From assembly GCA_029254395.1 (NCBI GenBank), contig JAQWXQ010000099.1, positions 1 to 35,558 of the forward strand: DNA of 35,558 bases. The letters are read 5' to 3'. Position 1 is the stretch's first letter, and each line of letters opens with the position of its first letter. The notes under the pieces are model-generated. The model was not told where the DNA came from and searched no databases. It saw nothing but the letters and a program-made list of their open reading frames with translations. This DNA comes from SAR86 cluster bacterium. Lineage in GTDB: Bacteria; Pseudomonadota; Gammaproteobacteria; Magnimaribacterales; D2472. Shown in pieces: positions 8,563 to 16,478 of the stretch. Position numbers and translations under genes: made by a program.

Positions 8563-9039
8563 GTGGTTATTGTTAAAACAATTAGTGAAGACAGCTATTT
8601 AATAGATGTTAGTCCAAACTCGTCCTTGAATGGAATTGCGAGAATTATATTTTTGTTAAGTATTTCTATAGTTTGCATTGGGATCGCGACAGTATTTTTC
8701 TTGCTTGGAGCAGTATTAATACTGCCTTTTGCTGGACTTGAGATAGCAATTTTATTAACAGCATTTTACCTAAACTTTAATTGGAGCCGCCAAAAGCAAA
8801 AAATTTTTATATCCCAAGATTTAGTTTTAATTCAAAAGGGTAGAAAAAAAATAGAATATAGTTGGCAAGAATTTAGAACATTTACTTCCTTTCGTGTGGA
8901 TAAGAAATCTGACGAAATTACAAAGCTATGTTTCAGATCAAAAGGTAAAGATATAGAGGTGGCTGAGTTTTTAAATCAAGATGATAAAAAAGTCTTACAA
9001 GATGAAATTAGCAGTATCGTCAATAAGCTTAACGACTAA
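8563..9039 (+). CDS. DUF2244 family membrane protein
   Basis: Function unknown. 158 aa with two transmembrane helices back to back at about residues 27-48 and 52-71 (LLGAVLILPFAGLEIAILLTA), then a soluble beta-rich tail with FISQDLVLIQKGRKKIEYSWQ. The N-terminal PNSSLN segment, the LPFAGLE motif between the helices and the following NWSRQKQKIFIS stretch match my memory of the proteobacterial DUF2244 family, which is often found near respiratory oxidase genes; here the neighbours are argD and pfp, so context gives no hint. GTG start at 8563, 14 bp from the divergent argD start. The stop overlaps the convergent pfp stop by four bases. Confidence 0.75.
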   Translation: MVIVKTISEDSYLIDVSPNSSLNGIARIIFLLSISIVCIGIATVFFLLGAVLILPFAGLEIAILLTAFYLNFNWSRQKQKIFISQDLVLIQKGRKKIEYSWQEFRTFTSFRVDKKSDEITKLCFRSKGKDIEVAEFLNQDDKKVLQDEISSIVNKLND

Positions 9040-10292
9040 ATATCCCAAGCCTCTAGTTTCTTTTTTACAAGCTCAAGCTTCAATTTTTTTATCTCAGGCA
9101 GACCATTCTTAAAAGCGGTCTTAGCCTCGCCTTGGATAAGAGGTTGAAGATACTCGACCCCCTTTTTAGTAATACCAAAACCATTCTTTGTTATGAAGTT
9201 TTTTGGCAATTTTTTTTCAAGATTTGCTATTTTTGATAAAGGTGCAGGCTCAATTGACCAACTATAAGATTTCGTTGGCAATCTCTTAATTACAGGCATT
9301 GTCCCGTTCATCCCCTCAACTGCATATTTTACAGCATACCTTCCAACAGCCTGTGCATGTTCTAAGTCAGTTTGCGACGCTATATGTCTTGCACTCCTTT
9401 GAAGATAGTCAGCTACAGCCCAATGATTTTTCATTTTAAGGTTCTTAGAGACTAAGTTAGATATAAATGGTGCCACTCCTCCAAGTTGGGCATGCCCAAA
9501 TGCATCCTTTGTATCAGACTCAGCAAGGAAATTCCCTCTATAATTTCTGACACCTTCAGACACAACGACAACACAATAACCTTCATTTTTAACATAACCC
9601 CTGACCTCATCCAAAAACCTTTTTTGATTAAAAGTTATTTCAGGAAGAAGGATAATATGCGGAGCACTTTGATGTTCACTTCTTGCCAAAACACTTGATG
9701 CTGCCATCCATCCTGCATGCCTTCCCATAACCTCTAGAATAAAAACTTTTGTAGACGATTCAGACATTGACTGAACATCCAAGGATCCTTCCAAGGTTGA
9801 GGTAGCAATATATTTTGCAGCGGAACCAAACCCTGGACATGAATCTGTTATAACTAAGTCGTTATCAACAGTTTTAGGAATAGCTATACAAGTAAGTTCA
9901 TACCCCATCTCTTTACTTATTTTTGAAACCTTTAAAGCCGTATCTGCTGAGTCATTGCCGCCATTATAGAAAAAATAGCCAATATTATGAGCTTTAAAAA
10001 CTTCTATTAGCCTTTTGTACTGATCAATGTCAGTTTTAATATCCTTTAACTTATATCTACAAGACCCAAAAACACCTCCGGGTCTATAATTGAGTGATTC
10101 AATTACAGCAGAAGTTTCCTTTGATGTATCAATAAGATCTTCACGCAAAGCGCCCAAGATCCCGTTTTTACCCGCAAAAACTTTACCAATTTTATTTTTA
10201 TGATTTTTAGCCTCAAGAAGAAGGGCGCCAGCTGTTGCATTTATAACTGCAGTAACACCACCAGATTGAGCATAAAAAGCATTTTTTTTCAT
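9036..10292 (-). CDS. pfp: Diphosphate--fructose-6-phosphate 1-phosphotransferase (PPi-dependent PFK)
   Basis: Reversibly phosphorylates fructose-6-phosphate using pyrophosphate instead of ATP, in glycolysis or gluconeogenesis. 418 aa. The donor-deciding residues both point to PPi: GGNDS (111-115) has Asp where ATP enzymes have Gly (GGDGS), and PKTVDND (139-145) has Lys where ATP enzymes have Gly (PGTIDND). Other family marks are the N-terminal YAQSGGVTAVINA, the GFGSAAKYIA segment (about 154-163) and the EVMGRHAGW loop (187-195). Starts at ATG 10292 with AAAGG eight bases upstream. Divergent from mpl, sharing overlapping -10 boxes; convergent with the DUF2244 gene. A PPi enzyme can run in both directions and saves ATP, which suits an oligotroph (inference). 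Confidence 0.9.
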   Translation of the reverse strand: MKKNAFYAQSGGVTAVINATAGALLLEAKNHKNKIGKVFAGKNGILGALREDLIDTSKETSAVIESLNYRPGGVFGSCRYKLKDIKTDIDQYKRLIEVFKAHNIGYFFYNGGNDSADTALKVSKISKEMGYELTCIAIPKTVDNDLVITDSCPGFGSAAKYIATSTLEGSLDVQSMSESSTKVFILEVMGRHAGWMAASSVLARSEHQSAPHIILLPEITFNQKRFLDEVRGYVKNEGYCVVVVSEGVRNYRGNFLAESDTKDAFGHAQLGGVAPFISNLVSKNLKMKNHWAVADYLQRSARHIASQTDLEHAQAVGRYAVKYAVEGMNGTMPVIKRLPTKSYSWSIEPAPLSKIANLEKKLPKNFITKNGFGITKKGVEYLQPLIQGEAKTAFKNGLPEIKKLKLELVKKKLEAWDI

Positions 10293-10308
10293 AAAATAGA
10301 CCTTTACA

Positions 10309-10338
10309 TTTAAAATTTAAAACATCCAAAGTATTATA
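10309..10338. promoter_or_regulatory. Shared divergent promoter core for mpl (+) and pfp (-)
   Basis: Plus strand: TTTAAA (10309-10314), 17 bp, TATTAT (10332-10337), seven bases to the mpl ATG, suggesting a leaderless message. Minus strand: TATAAT at 10338-10333, giving a pfp leader of about 34 nt with an AAAGG ribosome site. The two -10 elements overlap almost completely. No good -35 for pfp. Confidence 0.4.
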
Positions 10339-10344
10339 ACCATT

Positions 10345-11655
10345 ATGAGAATACATATTCTAGGCATTTGCGGAACCTTCATGGGAGGTATTGCTCATAT
10401 CTTAAAAGACTCAGGTCATCATATTTCGGGCTCTGATATGCAGTTCTATCCACCCATGTCAGATCAGCTTCAGGATTCTGGGATAGAGCTTATATCTGGA
10501 TATGAAGCATCATCGTTACCAGATGCGGATCTTTATATAATTGGAAATGCACTTTCTAGAGGCAATGAATCCATTGAGTTCATTCTTGAGAATAAACTTC
10601 CTTTTAAATCTGGTCCTGAAATACTTGGAGAAATGTTAGCTAAAAAAAACGTTATTGCAGTATCTGGCACTCATGGCAAGACAACAACTTCATACATGTT
10701 GTGTCATATTTTCTTATCTCAAGGAAGAGATATAGGCTATCTTGTTGGAGGAATTTCTAGCTCAACTGATAAATCTGCATATCTTGGAAGTGATCCTGTT
10801 TTTGTTGTTGAGGCCGATGAGTATGATTCAGCTTTTTTTGATAAGAGATCTAAATTCATACATTACAAACCATCCACTTTAATTATTAACAATATTGAAT
10901 TTGATCATGCAGATATCTTTAGAGATATTGAAGATATTAAAAAGCAATTTCATCACCTGATCAAGACTATACCTAGCTCAGGAAATATTATTTTTTATAA
11001 TGACAATGAAAATACTTCTGACGTCATAGGTCGCGGCATATGGTCAAATGAAGTGCCTATAAATAATGGCAATATAATCCTAGATTCACAAAATAAATGC
11101 CTCAAAATTTCAGATAAAGAATTTTACCTTGGTGACCTTCCTTTAATTGGCGATCATAATCTTCAAAATTACTCATCTGCAATACTTGGAGCATATAAAA
11201 ATGGTATTTCAGTTGAAGCATCTATAGCAAGTCTTATGAATTTTAAAGGTGTAAAAAGGAGGCTGGAGCTTAAAGGCGAATACAATAATGTTAAAATTTT
11301 TGACGACTTTGCTCATCATCCAACTGCTATAAAATATACCGCAGATGCACTCTATAACCACTTCAAAGATAAAAAAATCTTTGCCATTGTTGAGCTTGGC
11401 TCTAACACAATGTCCGGAGGTTTCCACGGCGATGATATTTTTGACGCCTCAAAAGCTTTGGCAAAAACTATATGGATTGATCATAAGGACAGCGTGATGA
11501 ATGAAAGTTATAAAAATGAAATATTTGATTCGCTTGATGGAGCAATAAAGTTCACAAAAAGCTGTATTGAGCAATATGATATTATTTTAATTATGACTAA
11601 TAAGGATAGTTCTAAAATCTATAACCCATTAATTGCACATCTTGAAAAAAACTAA
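10345..11655 (+). CDS. mpl: UDP-N-acetylmuramate:L-alanyl-gamma-D-glutamyl-meso-diaminopimelate ligase
   Basis: Murein-recycling ligase that attaches the salvaged tripeptide L-Ala-D-Glu-mDAP directly to UDP-MurNAc in the cytosol. 436 aa (E. coli Mpl 457). The start MRIHILGICGTFMGGIAHI is the typical Mpl N-terminal Rossmann domain. The ATP-binding loop is SGTHGKTTTSYM (107-118), and the central-domain EADEYDSAFFDKRSK and NNIEFDHADIF segments are conserved in Mpl and not in MurC. The C-terminal domain starts near residue 310 (FDDFAHHPTAIKYT). Starts seven bases after a TATTAT hexamer without a ribosome site. Its 3' end overlaps the next gene by 23 bp. Implies the cell salvages wall peptides, consistent with the wall hydrolases further right. 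Confidence 0.95.
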   Translation: MRIHILGICGTFMGGIAHILKDSGHHISGSDMQFYPPMSDQLQDSGIELISGYEASSLPDADLYIIGNALSRGNESIEFILENKLPFKSGPEILGEMLAKKNVIAVSGTHGKTTTSYMLCHIFLSQGRDIGYLVGGISSSTDKSAYLGSDPVFVVEADEYDSAFFDKRSKFIHYKPSTLIINNIEFDHADIFRDIEDIKKQFHHLIKTIPSSGNIIFYNDNENTSDVIGRGIWSNEVPINNGNIILDSQNKCLKISDKEFYLGDLPLIGDHNLQNYSSAILGAYKNGISVEASIASLMNFKGVKRRLELKGEYNNVKIFDDFAHHPTAIKYTADALYNHFKDKKIFAIVELGSNTMSGGFHGDDIFDASKALAKTIWIDHKDSVMNESYKNEIFDSLDGAIKFTKSCIEQYDIILIMTNKDSSKIYNPLIAHLEKN

Positions 11656-12232
11656 CGTACCAGTATTCCCTTTAAAGTCTGTTGCTCTTCCAGGTAGCAT
11701 TCAATCACTTCAAATCTTTGAACCAAGATACATCAACATGATTAAAGAGTCTTTGAAATCAAACAAAGGCTTTGTTATTGCTTTTTTTGATGAAGGAAAT
11801 GTAAAAAATAACATATTGATCTCTAAAAAAGGATCCTATGTAAAAATTATTGACTTCAATAATTTACCAAATGGATTGTTGGGAATAACAGTTAAATCAG
11901 AGCATAAAGTTTCAATTAATAACATATGCCAGCTTGAAGATGGTTTAAATATCGCAGACGTTGAAGCTATGGTTGACCCTGAAGTTGATGACCAGGCTAT
12001 TCTTGCTGAATATCCAGAATTTATAAATATCCTTACTCAAATAATGAAACACCCAAAGGTTCTTGAGATGCCTATTGAGGTCGACTTTAATTCAGCAGAT
12101 TCAATTGCATATCATCTTGGAGGTTTAATACCCATAACCTCAGAAGAAAAGCAAAGCTTATTAGAGGCATTTGATGCATCTCAACGTTTTGCTATTTTGT
12201 CAAAATGTATTGAAAGAATGAACGACCAATAA
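11633..12232 (+). CDS. LON N-terminal (substrate-binding) domain protein without protease
   Basis: Stand-alone LON substrate-binding domain protein. 199 aa with the hallmark beginning VPVFPLKSVALPGSIQSLQIFEPRYINMI (starting near residue 9), matching the conserved LFPL..V.FPG..L.L.IFEPRY pattern of the PF02190 domain. There is no AAA+ or serine-lysine protease part, so it is not the Lon protease; such single-domain proteins are widespread in proteobacteria and their role is not established. The only in-frame starts near the domain are TTG at 11633 and TTG at 11642; either leaves the gene overlapping mpl, so translational coupling to mpl is likely. Ends 5 bp before the convergent membrane-protein gene. 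Confidence 0.82.
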   Translation: MHILKKTNVPVFPLKSVALPGSIQSLQIFEPRYINMIKESLKSNKGFVIAFFDEGNVKNNILISKKGSYVKIIDFNNLPNGLLGITVKSEHKVSINNICQLEDGLNIADVEAMVDPEVDDQAILAEYPEFINILTQIMKHPKVLEMPIEVDFNSADSIAYHLGGLIPITSEEKQSLLEAFDASQRFAILSKCIERMNDQ

Positions 12233-12237
12233 GTTTT

Positions 12238-12669
12238 TCAATCAAGTTTTATTTTATCAACATTGGATTTAATTCTTATCCAATTAATACCTTTTCTTAC
12301 TGCCTTAATTGTTATTATTTTCTTCTCTAAATCGAATTTTTTTGGGTAATCACTCATCATTAAACCAACAAGTATCATTAGGATGCCTTGGCCAGGCAAA
12401 ACTAAAGCCACTAACCCCATAATAATAAAAACGTAACCAATAATGTTTTTAAAGACTATATAAATTATCCACAATAATATAGAACGATTTTTTAGTGCAG
12501 AAACCCTTTTTTTATTAATAAAGTAATCTGACGGAATAGCTAGGATGAATAGCCTTAAACCAACTATGCTAAATACAAAAACAAGAATGGAAACAATGCC
12601 AGCATAGAAAAAAATATAACTATTATTCTCTAACCATGCATACAAAAAATTTAAACCATAAATTTCCAA
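12238..12669 (-). CDS. Small integral membrane protein, PGPGW-like
   Basis: Function unknown. 143 aa with three predicted transmembrane stretches: about 18-46, 63-73 (weak) leading into 76-90, and 93-106. The motif VLPGQGILMILVGLMM (from residue 90) resembles the PGPG motif of the small PGPGW transmembrane family, followed by a basic C-terminal helix rich in Lys and Ile. Starts with TTG at 12669; no in-frame ATG is available nearby, and I see no clear ribosome site, so the start is uncertain. Divergent from rsfS across 70 bp and convergent with the LON-domain gene. The family link is a motif-level impression only. Confidence 0.6.
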   Translation of the reverse strand: MEIYGLNFLYAWLENNSYIFFYAGIVSILVFVFSIVGLRLFILAIPSDYFINKKRVSALKNRSILLWIIYIVFKNIIGYVFIIMGLVALVLPGQGILMILVGLMMSDYPKKFDLEKKIITIKAVRKGINWIRIKSNVDKIKLD

Positions 12670-12739
12670 ATTTACTTATCTTTTTAATTGAATTTAATTT
12701 AGTATATCTTAAGATTACATAAATTATATATAACCAGCT

Positions 12740-13084
12740 TTGCCAAAAAATAAAATCATAAACGTTTGCTTAGAATCTTTAGAAAATAGTAAGGCTCTTG
12801 ATATATTGTCGCTTGATATTGAAGGAATATCATCATTTGCAGATAAAATTATAATAGCCACAGCAAACTCAAACAGGCATGCAAAATCTATTTCTAATAA
12901 GCTTATTGAAGAGGTTAAAGATAATAATTTTGAGATACTTGGAAGCGAAGGGAGTGCAGATTCTGGCTGGATACTTGTCGACTGTGGTTCAGTAGTAATT
13001 AACCTTATGCGACCTGAAACTAGGGAGTTTTATGATTTAGAGGGGCTATGGGGAGAGAATACCTTGCTCTCAACTAACTCCTGA
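12740..13084 (+). CDS. rsfS: Ribosomal silencing factor RsfS
   Basis: Binds ribosomal protein uL14 on the 50S subunit and blocks subunit joining when nutrients are low. 114 aa, close to the E. coli protein (105). The fold-defining segments are DILSLDIEGISSFADKIII (21-39), the HAKSISNKLIEEVK helix (47-60) and the C-terminal GWILVDCGSVVINLM followed by REFYDLEGLWG (76-105). Start is TTG at 12740, seven bases after a TATATA hexamer. First gene of the rsfS-rlmH-mrdA-rodA run, an order well conserved in gammaproteobacteria, although nadD, normally just upstream, is absent. Ends directly against the rlmH ATG with no gap. Confidence 0.93.
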   Translation: MPKNKIINVCLESLENSKALDILSLDIEGISSFADKIIIATANSNRHAKSISNKLIEEVKDNNFEILGSEGSADSGWILVDCGSVVINLMRPETREFYDLEGLWGENTLLSTNS

Positions 13085-13549
13085 ATGGTTTTTAATATAA
13101 TTAGCGTATCTAATAAATTATCTAAATGGGAATCAGAGGGGATAGACTCTTATAAAAAACAGCTCCCAAATAATCTTTCTTTAAGATTTGACATCATTAA
13201 AGGACAGCAACACCCTAAAAGATCAATTTCTGAGATTAAATCTTTGGAATCAAAATTAATTTCCTCAAAAATAAAACAGGGCTCATTTACTATAGCTTTT
13301 GATTTAAATGGCAAGGAGCTTGATAGTATTGAATTTAGCAAGCTCATCAAAGAATGTTCCGAAAAAAATAAAATAACAAATTTTCTTATTGGGGGTTCGT
13401 TTGGTTTATCGCAAGAAGTAATTAGCTCATCGAATGCCTCAATTTCAATTTCAAAGATGACCTTCCCGCATCGGCTTTTTAAAGTATTATTAGTCGAGCA
13501 AATTTATAGATCTTTCTCAATTTTAAATAACTCCCCTTATCATAAATGA
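13085..13549 (+). CDS. rlmH: 23S rRNA pseudouridine-1915 N3-methyltransferase
   Basis: SPOUT-class methyltransferase that methylates Psi1915 in helix 69 of 23S rRNA, using S-adenosylmethionine on the assembled 70S ribosome. 154 aa, E. coli 155. The C-terminal trefoil-knot motifs are clear: FLIGGSFGLSQEV (98-110, SAM loop), SISKMTFPHRLFKVLLVEQIYR (119-142) and the terminal SPYHK, the usual PYH(K/R) ending that forms part of the active site. Starts at the ATG immediately after the rsfS stop; its TGA overlaps the mrdA ATG (ATGA at 13546-13549), so translation of the run is probably coupled. Confidence 0.97.
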   Translation: MVFNIISVSNKLSKWESEGIDSYKKQLPNNLSLRFDIIKGQQHPKRSISEIKSLESKLISSKIKQGSFTIAFDLNGKELDSIEFSKLIKECSEKNKITNFLIGGSFGLSQEVISSSNASISISKMTFPHRLFKVLLVEQIYRSFSILNNSPYHK

Positions 13550-15384
13550 TTGGTATTGAAGATAGGTTTATTGAGAAAAGAATTTTTAAAAGCAGACTAA
13601 TTCTTATCTATCTTTTTTTTGGCATTTTATTCTCAGCCTTTATTTATCGCACCTACACCCTTCAAGTTTATAGTTATTCAAGTTATGAGCTTGCATCAAT
13701 AAAAAACAAAACAAGATCACTTTTAGTCCAACCTAAAAGAGGTATTATTTACGATAGAAATGGGAATATTTTAATCAATAATGTTCCTAGTCATGACTTA
13801 ATAATTCAGCCCGCACAAATAAAAAACATTAGTAAATACCTTGATAGATTGAATGATATTATTTTGATTAATAAGGAAGAGCGAGAGTATGTTTTAGAAC
13901 GATTTGAGAATAGGTCAATTTATAACAGAGAACTTGCTGTCAAGAGGGGCTTGTCAGATGAAGAGATAGCAAGATTTGAAGTAAGGAGCTATCTTTTTCC
14001 CGAGGCTGTAATTGATAAAAGGTATAGAAGAGAAAGCGAGTACCCTCATTTATTTTCACATGTGCTTGGTTTTGTTGGCGGTGCAGAAAATGAGAATATG
14101 TCTGATATTCTTAATAAACAAGGCAAGGCGCTAGGAGAAACATTATTTACATATGCAAATGGATATTTAATTGGAAAAACAGGAATTGAGAATACATATG
14201 ATGACTCCCTGAGAGGGGTTTTTGGCGAAAAGATTTTTGAGGTAGATGCCAAAGGGAAGCTTCTTAAGGAAATAGATTTTATTGAACCTAAAGATGGTAT
14301 AGATACATTTACATCCCTTGATTTAGATGCTCAAAAGGTTGCTTTTGAAGCCATGGCTGGAAGGAAAGGTGCAGTTGTAGTTGTTGAAATAGAGTCAGGT
14401 GCAATCATCACCTATTTAAGCTCACCGACATTTTCAATTAATCAGATATCAAATGGCATATCCTCAGCAAATTTCGAAAAGCTTATAAATGATAAGGATA
14501 AGCCTTTTTTTGATAGAGTTTCCCAGGGTCGTTATTCACCAGCATCTACAATAAAACCTGCGATTGGACTCTATGGGCTAGAGAATAAAATTATAAATTG
14601 GGATTACACAATTGATGATCCTGGCTTTTTTGTTTTACCTGAAGATCAGAGAATATACCGAGGTTGGAAAAAAGGTGGTCATGGGACAATAAATCTTGAG
14701 AGTGCATTGATAGAAAGCTCAAACACTTTCTTTTTTTCATTAGCATATCAATCAGAAATAAATGATCTCATTGAACATTTAGCAAATTTTGGCTTTGGAA
14801 AAAATATTTGTGTAGACTGTTTCAATCCTGGCAAGGGCTTGTTGCCAAGCCCACAATGGAAAATGAATAACTTAAATTTTGGATGGTTTAAAGGCGACTC
14901 AGTTAACTTGGGTGTCGGCCAGGGTTATTTGAGTGCAACCCCAGCTCAACTAGCTTTTTATAGCGCATTTATTAGTAACAAGGGCTCATTAGAAAAATTA
15001 TCTTTAATTAATAACAATATAGAGAAGGATACTTTAGTATTGCCAGCATCTAATATTACCAATAAAGATTGGGATAGAATTCATAAGAGCATGATAGGTG
15101 TGATTGAAAACCCAAAAGGTACCGCAAAAAGATTAAAAAACTTAAAGTCTTATAATATTGCTGCAAAATCTGGCACTGTTGAATTAGTTAGTCTCGATAG
15201 TAAAGAAGATTACGAACTTGTAAGACAAGATATTTCGAAAAGAGACCATGGTATTATGATTGCATTTGCACCAATGCCTAATCCAAAATATGCAATTAGT
15301 GTTGTTATTGAAAATGCCGAAAGCGGCGGATCTGTTGCTGGCCCAGTTGCAGTTAAAGTTCTCAACTCACTAATAACAGAATGA
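13546..15384 (+). CDS. mrdA: Penicillin-binding protein 2 (elongasome transpeptidase)
   Basis: Class B PBP that cross-links new peptidoglycan during cell elongation together with RodA. 612 aa (E. coli 633). One N-terminal transmembrane helix (about 17-35) leads into the periplasmic pedestal domain, with QPKRGIIYDRNGNIL (62-76) typical of PBP2. The transpeptidase domain has the serine motif S334-T-I-K337, the SSN motif (391-393) and KSGT (541-544). Starts in an ATGA overlap with rlmH and ends in an ATGA overlap with rodA. Presence of a full PBP2/RodA pair indicates a rod-shaped or at least laterally growing wall. Confidence 0.96.
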   Translation: MIGIEDRFIEKRIFKSRLILIYLFFGILFSAFIYRTYTLQVYSYSSYELASIKNKTRSLLVQPKRGIIYDRNGNILINNVPSHDLIIQPAQIKNISKYLDRLNDIILINKEEREYVLERFENRSIYNRELAVKRGLSDEEIARFEVRSYLFPEAVIDKRYRRESEYPHLFSHVLGFVGGAENENMSDILNKQGKALGETLFTYANGYLIGKTGIENTYDDSLRGVFGEKIFEVDAKGKLLKEIDFIEPKDGIDTFTSLDLDAQKVAFEAMAGRKGAVVVVEIESGAIITYLSSPTFSINQISNGISSANFEKLINDKDKPFFDRVSQGRYSPASTIKPAIGLYGLENKIINWDYTIDDPGFFVLPEDQRIYRGWKKGGHGTINLESALIESSNTFFFSLAYQSEINDLIEHLANFGFGKNICVDCFNPGKGLLPSPQWKMNNLNFGWFKGDSVNLGVGQGYLSATPAQLAFYSAFISNKGSLEKLSLINNNIEKDTLVLPASNITNKDWDRIHKSMIGVIENPKGTAKRLKNLKSYNIAAKSGTVELVSLDSKEDYELVRQDISKRDHGIMIAFAPMPNPKYAISVVIENAESGGSVAGPVAVKVLNSLITE

Positions 15385-16478
15385 AGCAAGCATCATTTAA
15401 AAGATTTACTATTTTTTTTGATCAACATCTATTTATCTCTATTACTTTATTATCCGTAATGGGATTATTTTTTTTATATAGCGCATCACAAGGCAATATT
15501 AATGTGGTTATGAAACAAGCAATATTTGTAGGCTTCGGTATTTTTTTGATGTTTATATTGAGCCAACCAGATCCGGATATTTACAAGATATTATCTTTAG
15601 TTTTTTTAGTAACCTCTTTGCTATTAGTTTTAATAACAATTCTTTTTGCTAAAGAAATTAACGGAGCGAAGCGATGGTTGGATTTAGGAATTTTCACTCT
15701 TCAACCTTCTGAGTTAGTCAAAATAGCACTACCCATATATCTTGCTTCATATTTATTTGAAAAACCTATTCCTATAGATATACGGAATACTTTTAAAAGC
15801 CTTTCAATTATTGGTATTTGTTTTTTTCTTATTGCTCGTCAACCAGATTTAGGCACAAGCTTAGTTGTTTCAATGGCAGGTATTTATATTTTATTTTTTG
15901 CCGGCCTTAGTTGGAAATTTATAGGGTCGTCTGTTTTAGTCTTTCTTATATCGCTTCCGTTTTTATGGAATAATTTTCTTCAGCCTTTTCAACAGCAAAG
16001 GATATTAACATCTCTTGATCCAAGTGCTGACCCTTTTGGAAGTGGATGGAATATTACACAGTCTAAAATTGCCATAGGTTCAGGAGGAATTTCTGGAAAA
16101 GGTTTTGAGGCAGGTTCGCAGTCTCATCTTGACTTTTTACCTGAGACAGAAACAGACTTTATTTTTGCAGTTATAGCAGAAGAGTTTGGCTTTATTGGAG
16201 TGTGCATACTTCTGTCTGTGTACATGTTTATACTTTTAAGATGTATGTATTTAGCTTTTAATGCTCGAGATAGGTTTTGTAGATTAACAATTGGGGGTCT
16301 TAGTTTGGTATTTGCTTCCACCTTATTCATAAACTTGGCAATGGTTACCGGATTGATCCCAGTAGTTGGAATGCCCTTACCATTTATAAGCAAAGGTGGG
16401 TCATCTTTGTTATCATTTTATATAGCTTTTGGGATTATAATCTCAATGGCTTCTCATAAAAAACTAATGCAACGATGA
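15381..16478 (+). CDS. rodA: Rod-shape SEDS peptidoglycan glycosyltransferase
   Basis: Polytopic inner-membrane polymerase that makes glycan strands from lipid II, working with PBP2. 365 aa (E. coli RodA 370) with about ten hydrophobic helices. SEDS motifs: NGAKRWLDLGIFTLQPSELVK (starts about residue 93), the QPDLGTSLV stretch (about 154-162), and SQSHLDFLPETETDFIFAVIAEE (about 246-268), which contains the catalytic-site Asp region. The terminal loop GMPLPFISKGGSSLL matches the conserved (P/V)PFxSxGGSS motif. Overlaps mrdA and mltB by ATGA sequences at either end. Confidence 0.96.
   Translation: MKQASFKRFTIFFDQHLFISITLLSVMGLFFLYSASQGNINVVMKQAIFVGFGIFLMFILSQPDPDIYKILSLVFLVTSLLLVLITILFAKEINGAKRWLDLGIFTLQPSELVKIALPIYLASYLFEKPIPIDIRNTFKSLSIIGICFFLIARQPDLGTSLVVSMAGIYILFFAGLSWKFIGSSVLVFLISLPFLWNNFLQPFQQQRILTSLDPSADPFGSGWNITQSKIAIGSGGISGKGFEAGSQSHLDFLPETETDFIFAVIAEEFGFIGVCILLSVYMFILLRCMYLAFNARDRFCRLTIGGLSLVFASTLFINLAMVTGLIPVVGMPLPFISKGGSSLLSFYIAFGIIISMASHKKLMQR

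Noticed and set aside
12700-12739. Strong promoter for rsfS with -35 box
   Set aside because: Only the TATATA hexamer seven bases before the TTG is plausible; the sequence 17 bp upstream (12704-12709) does not resemble a -35 box.
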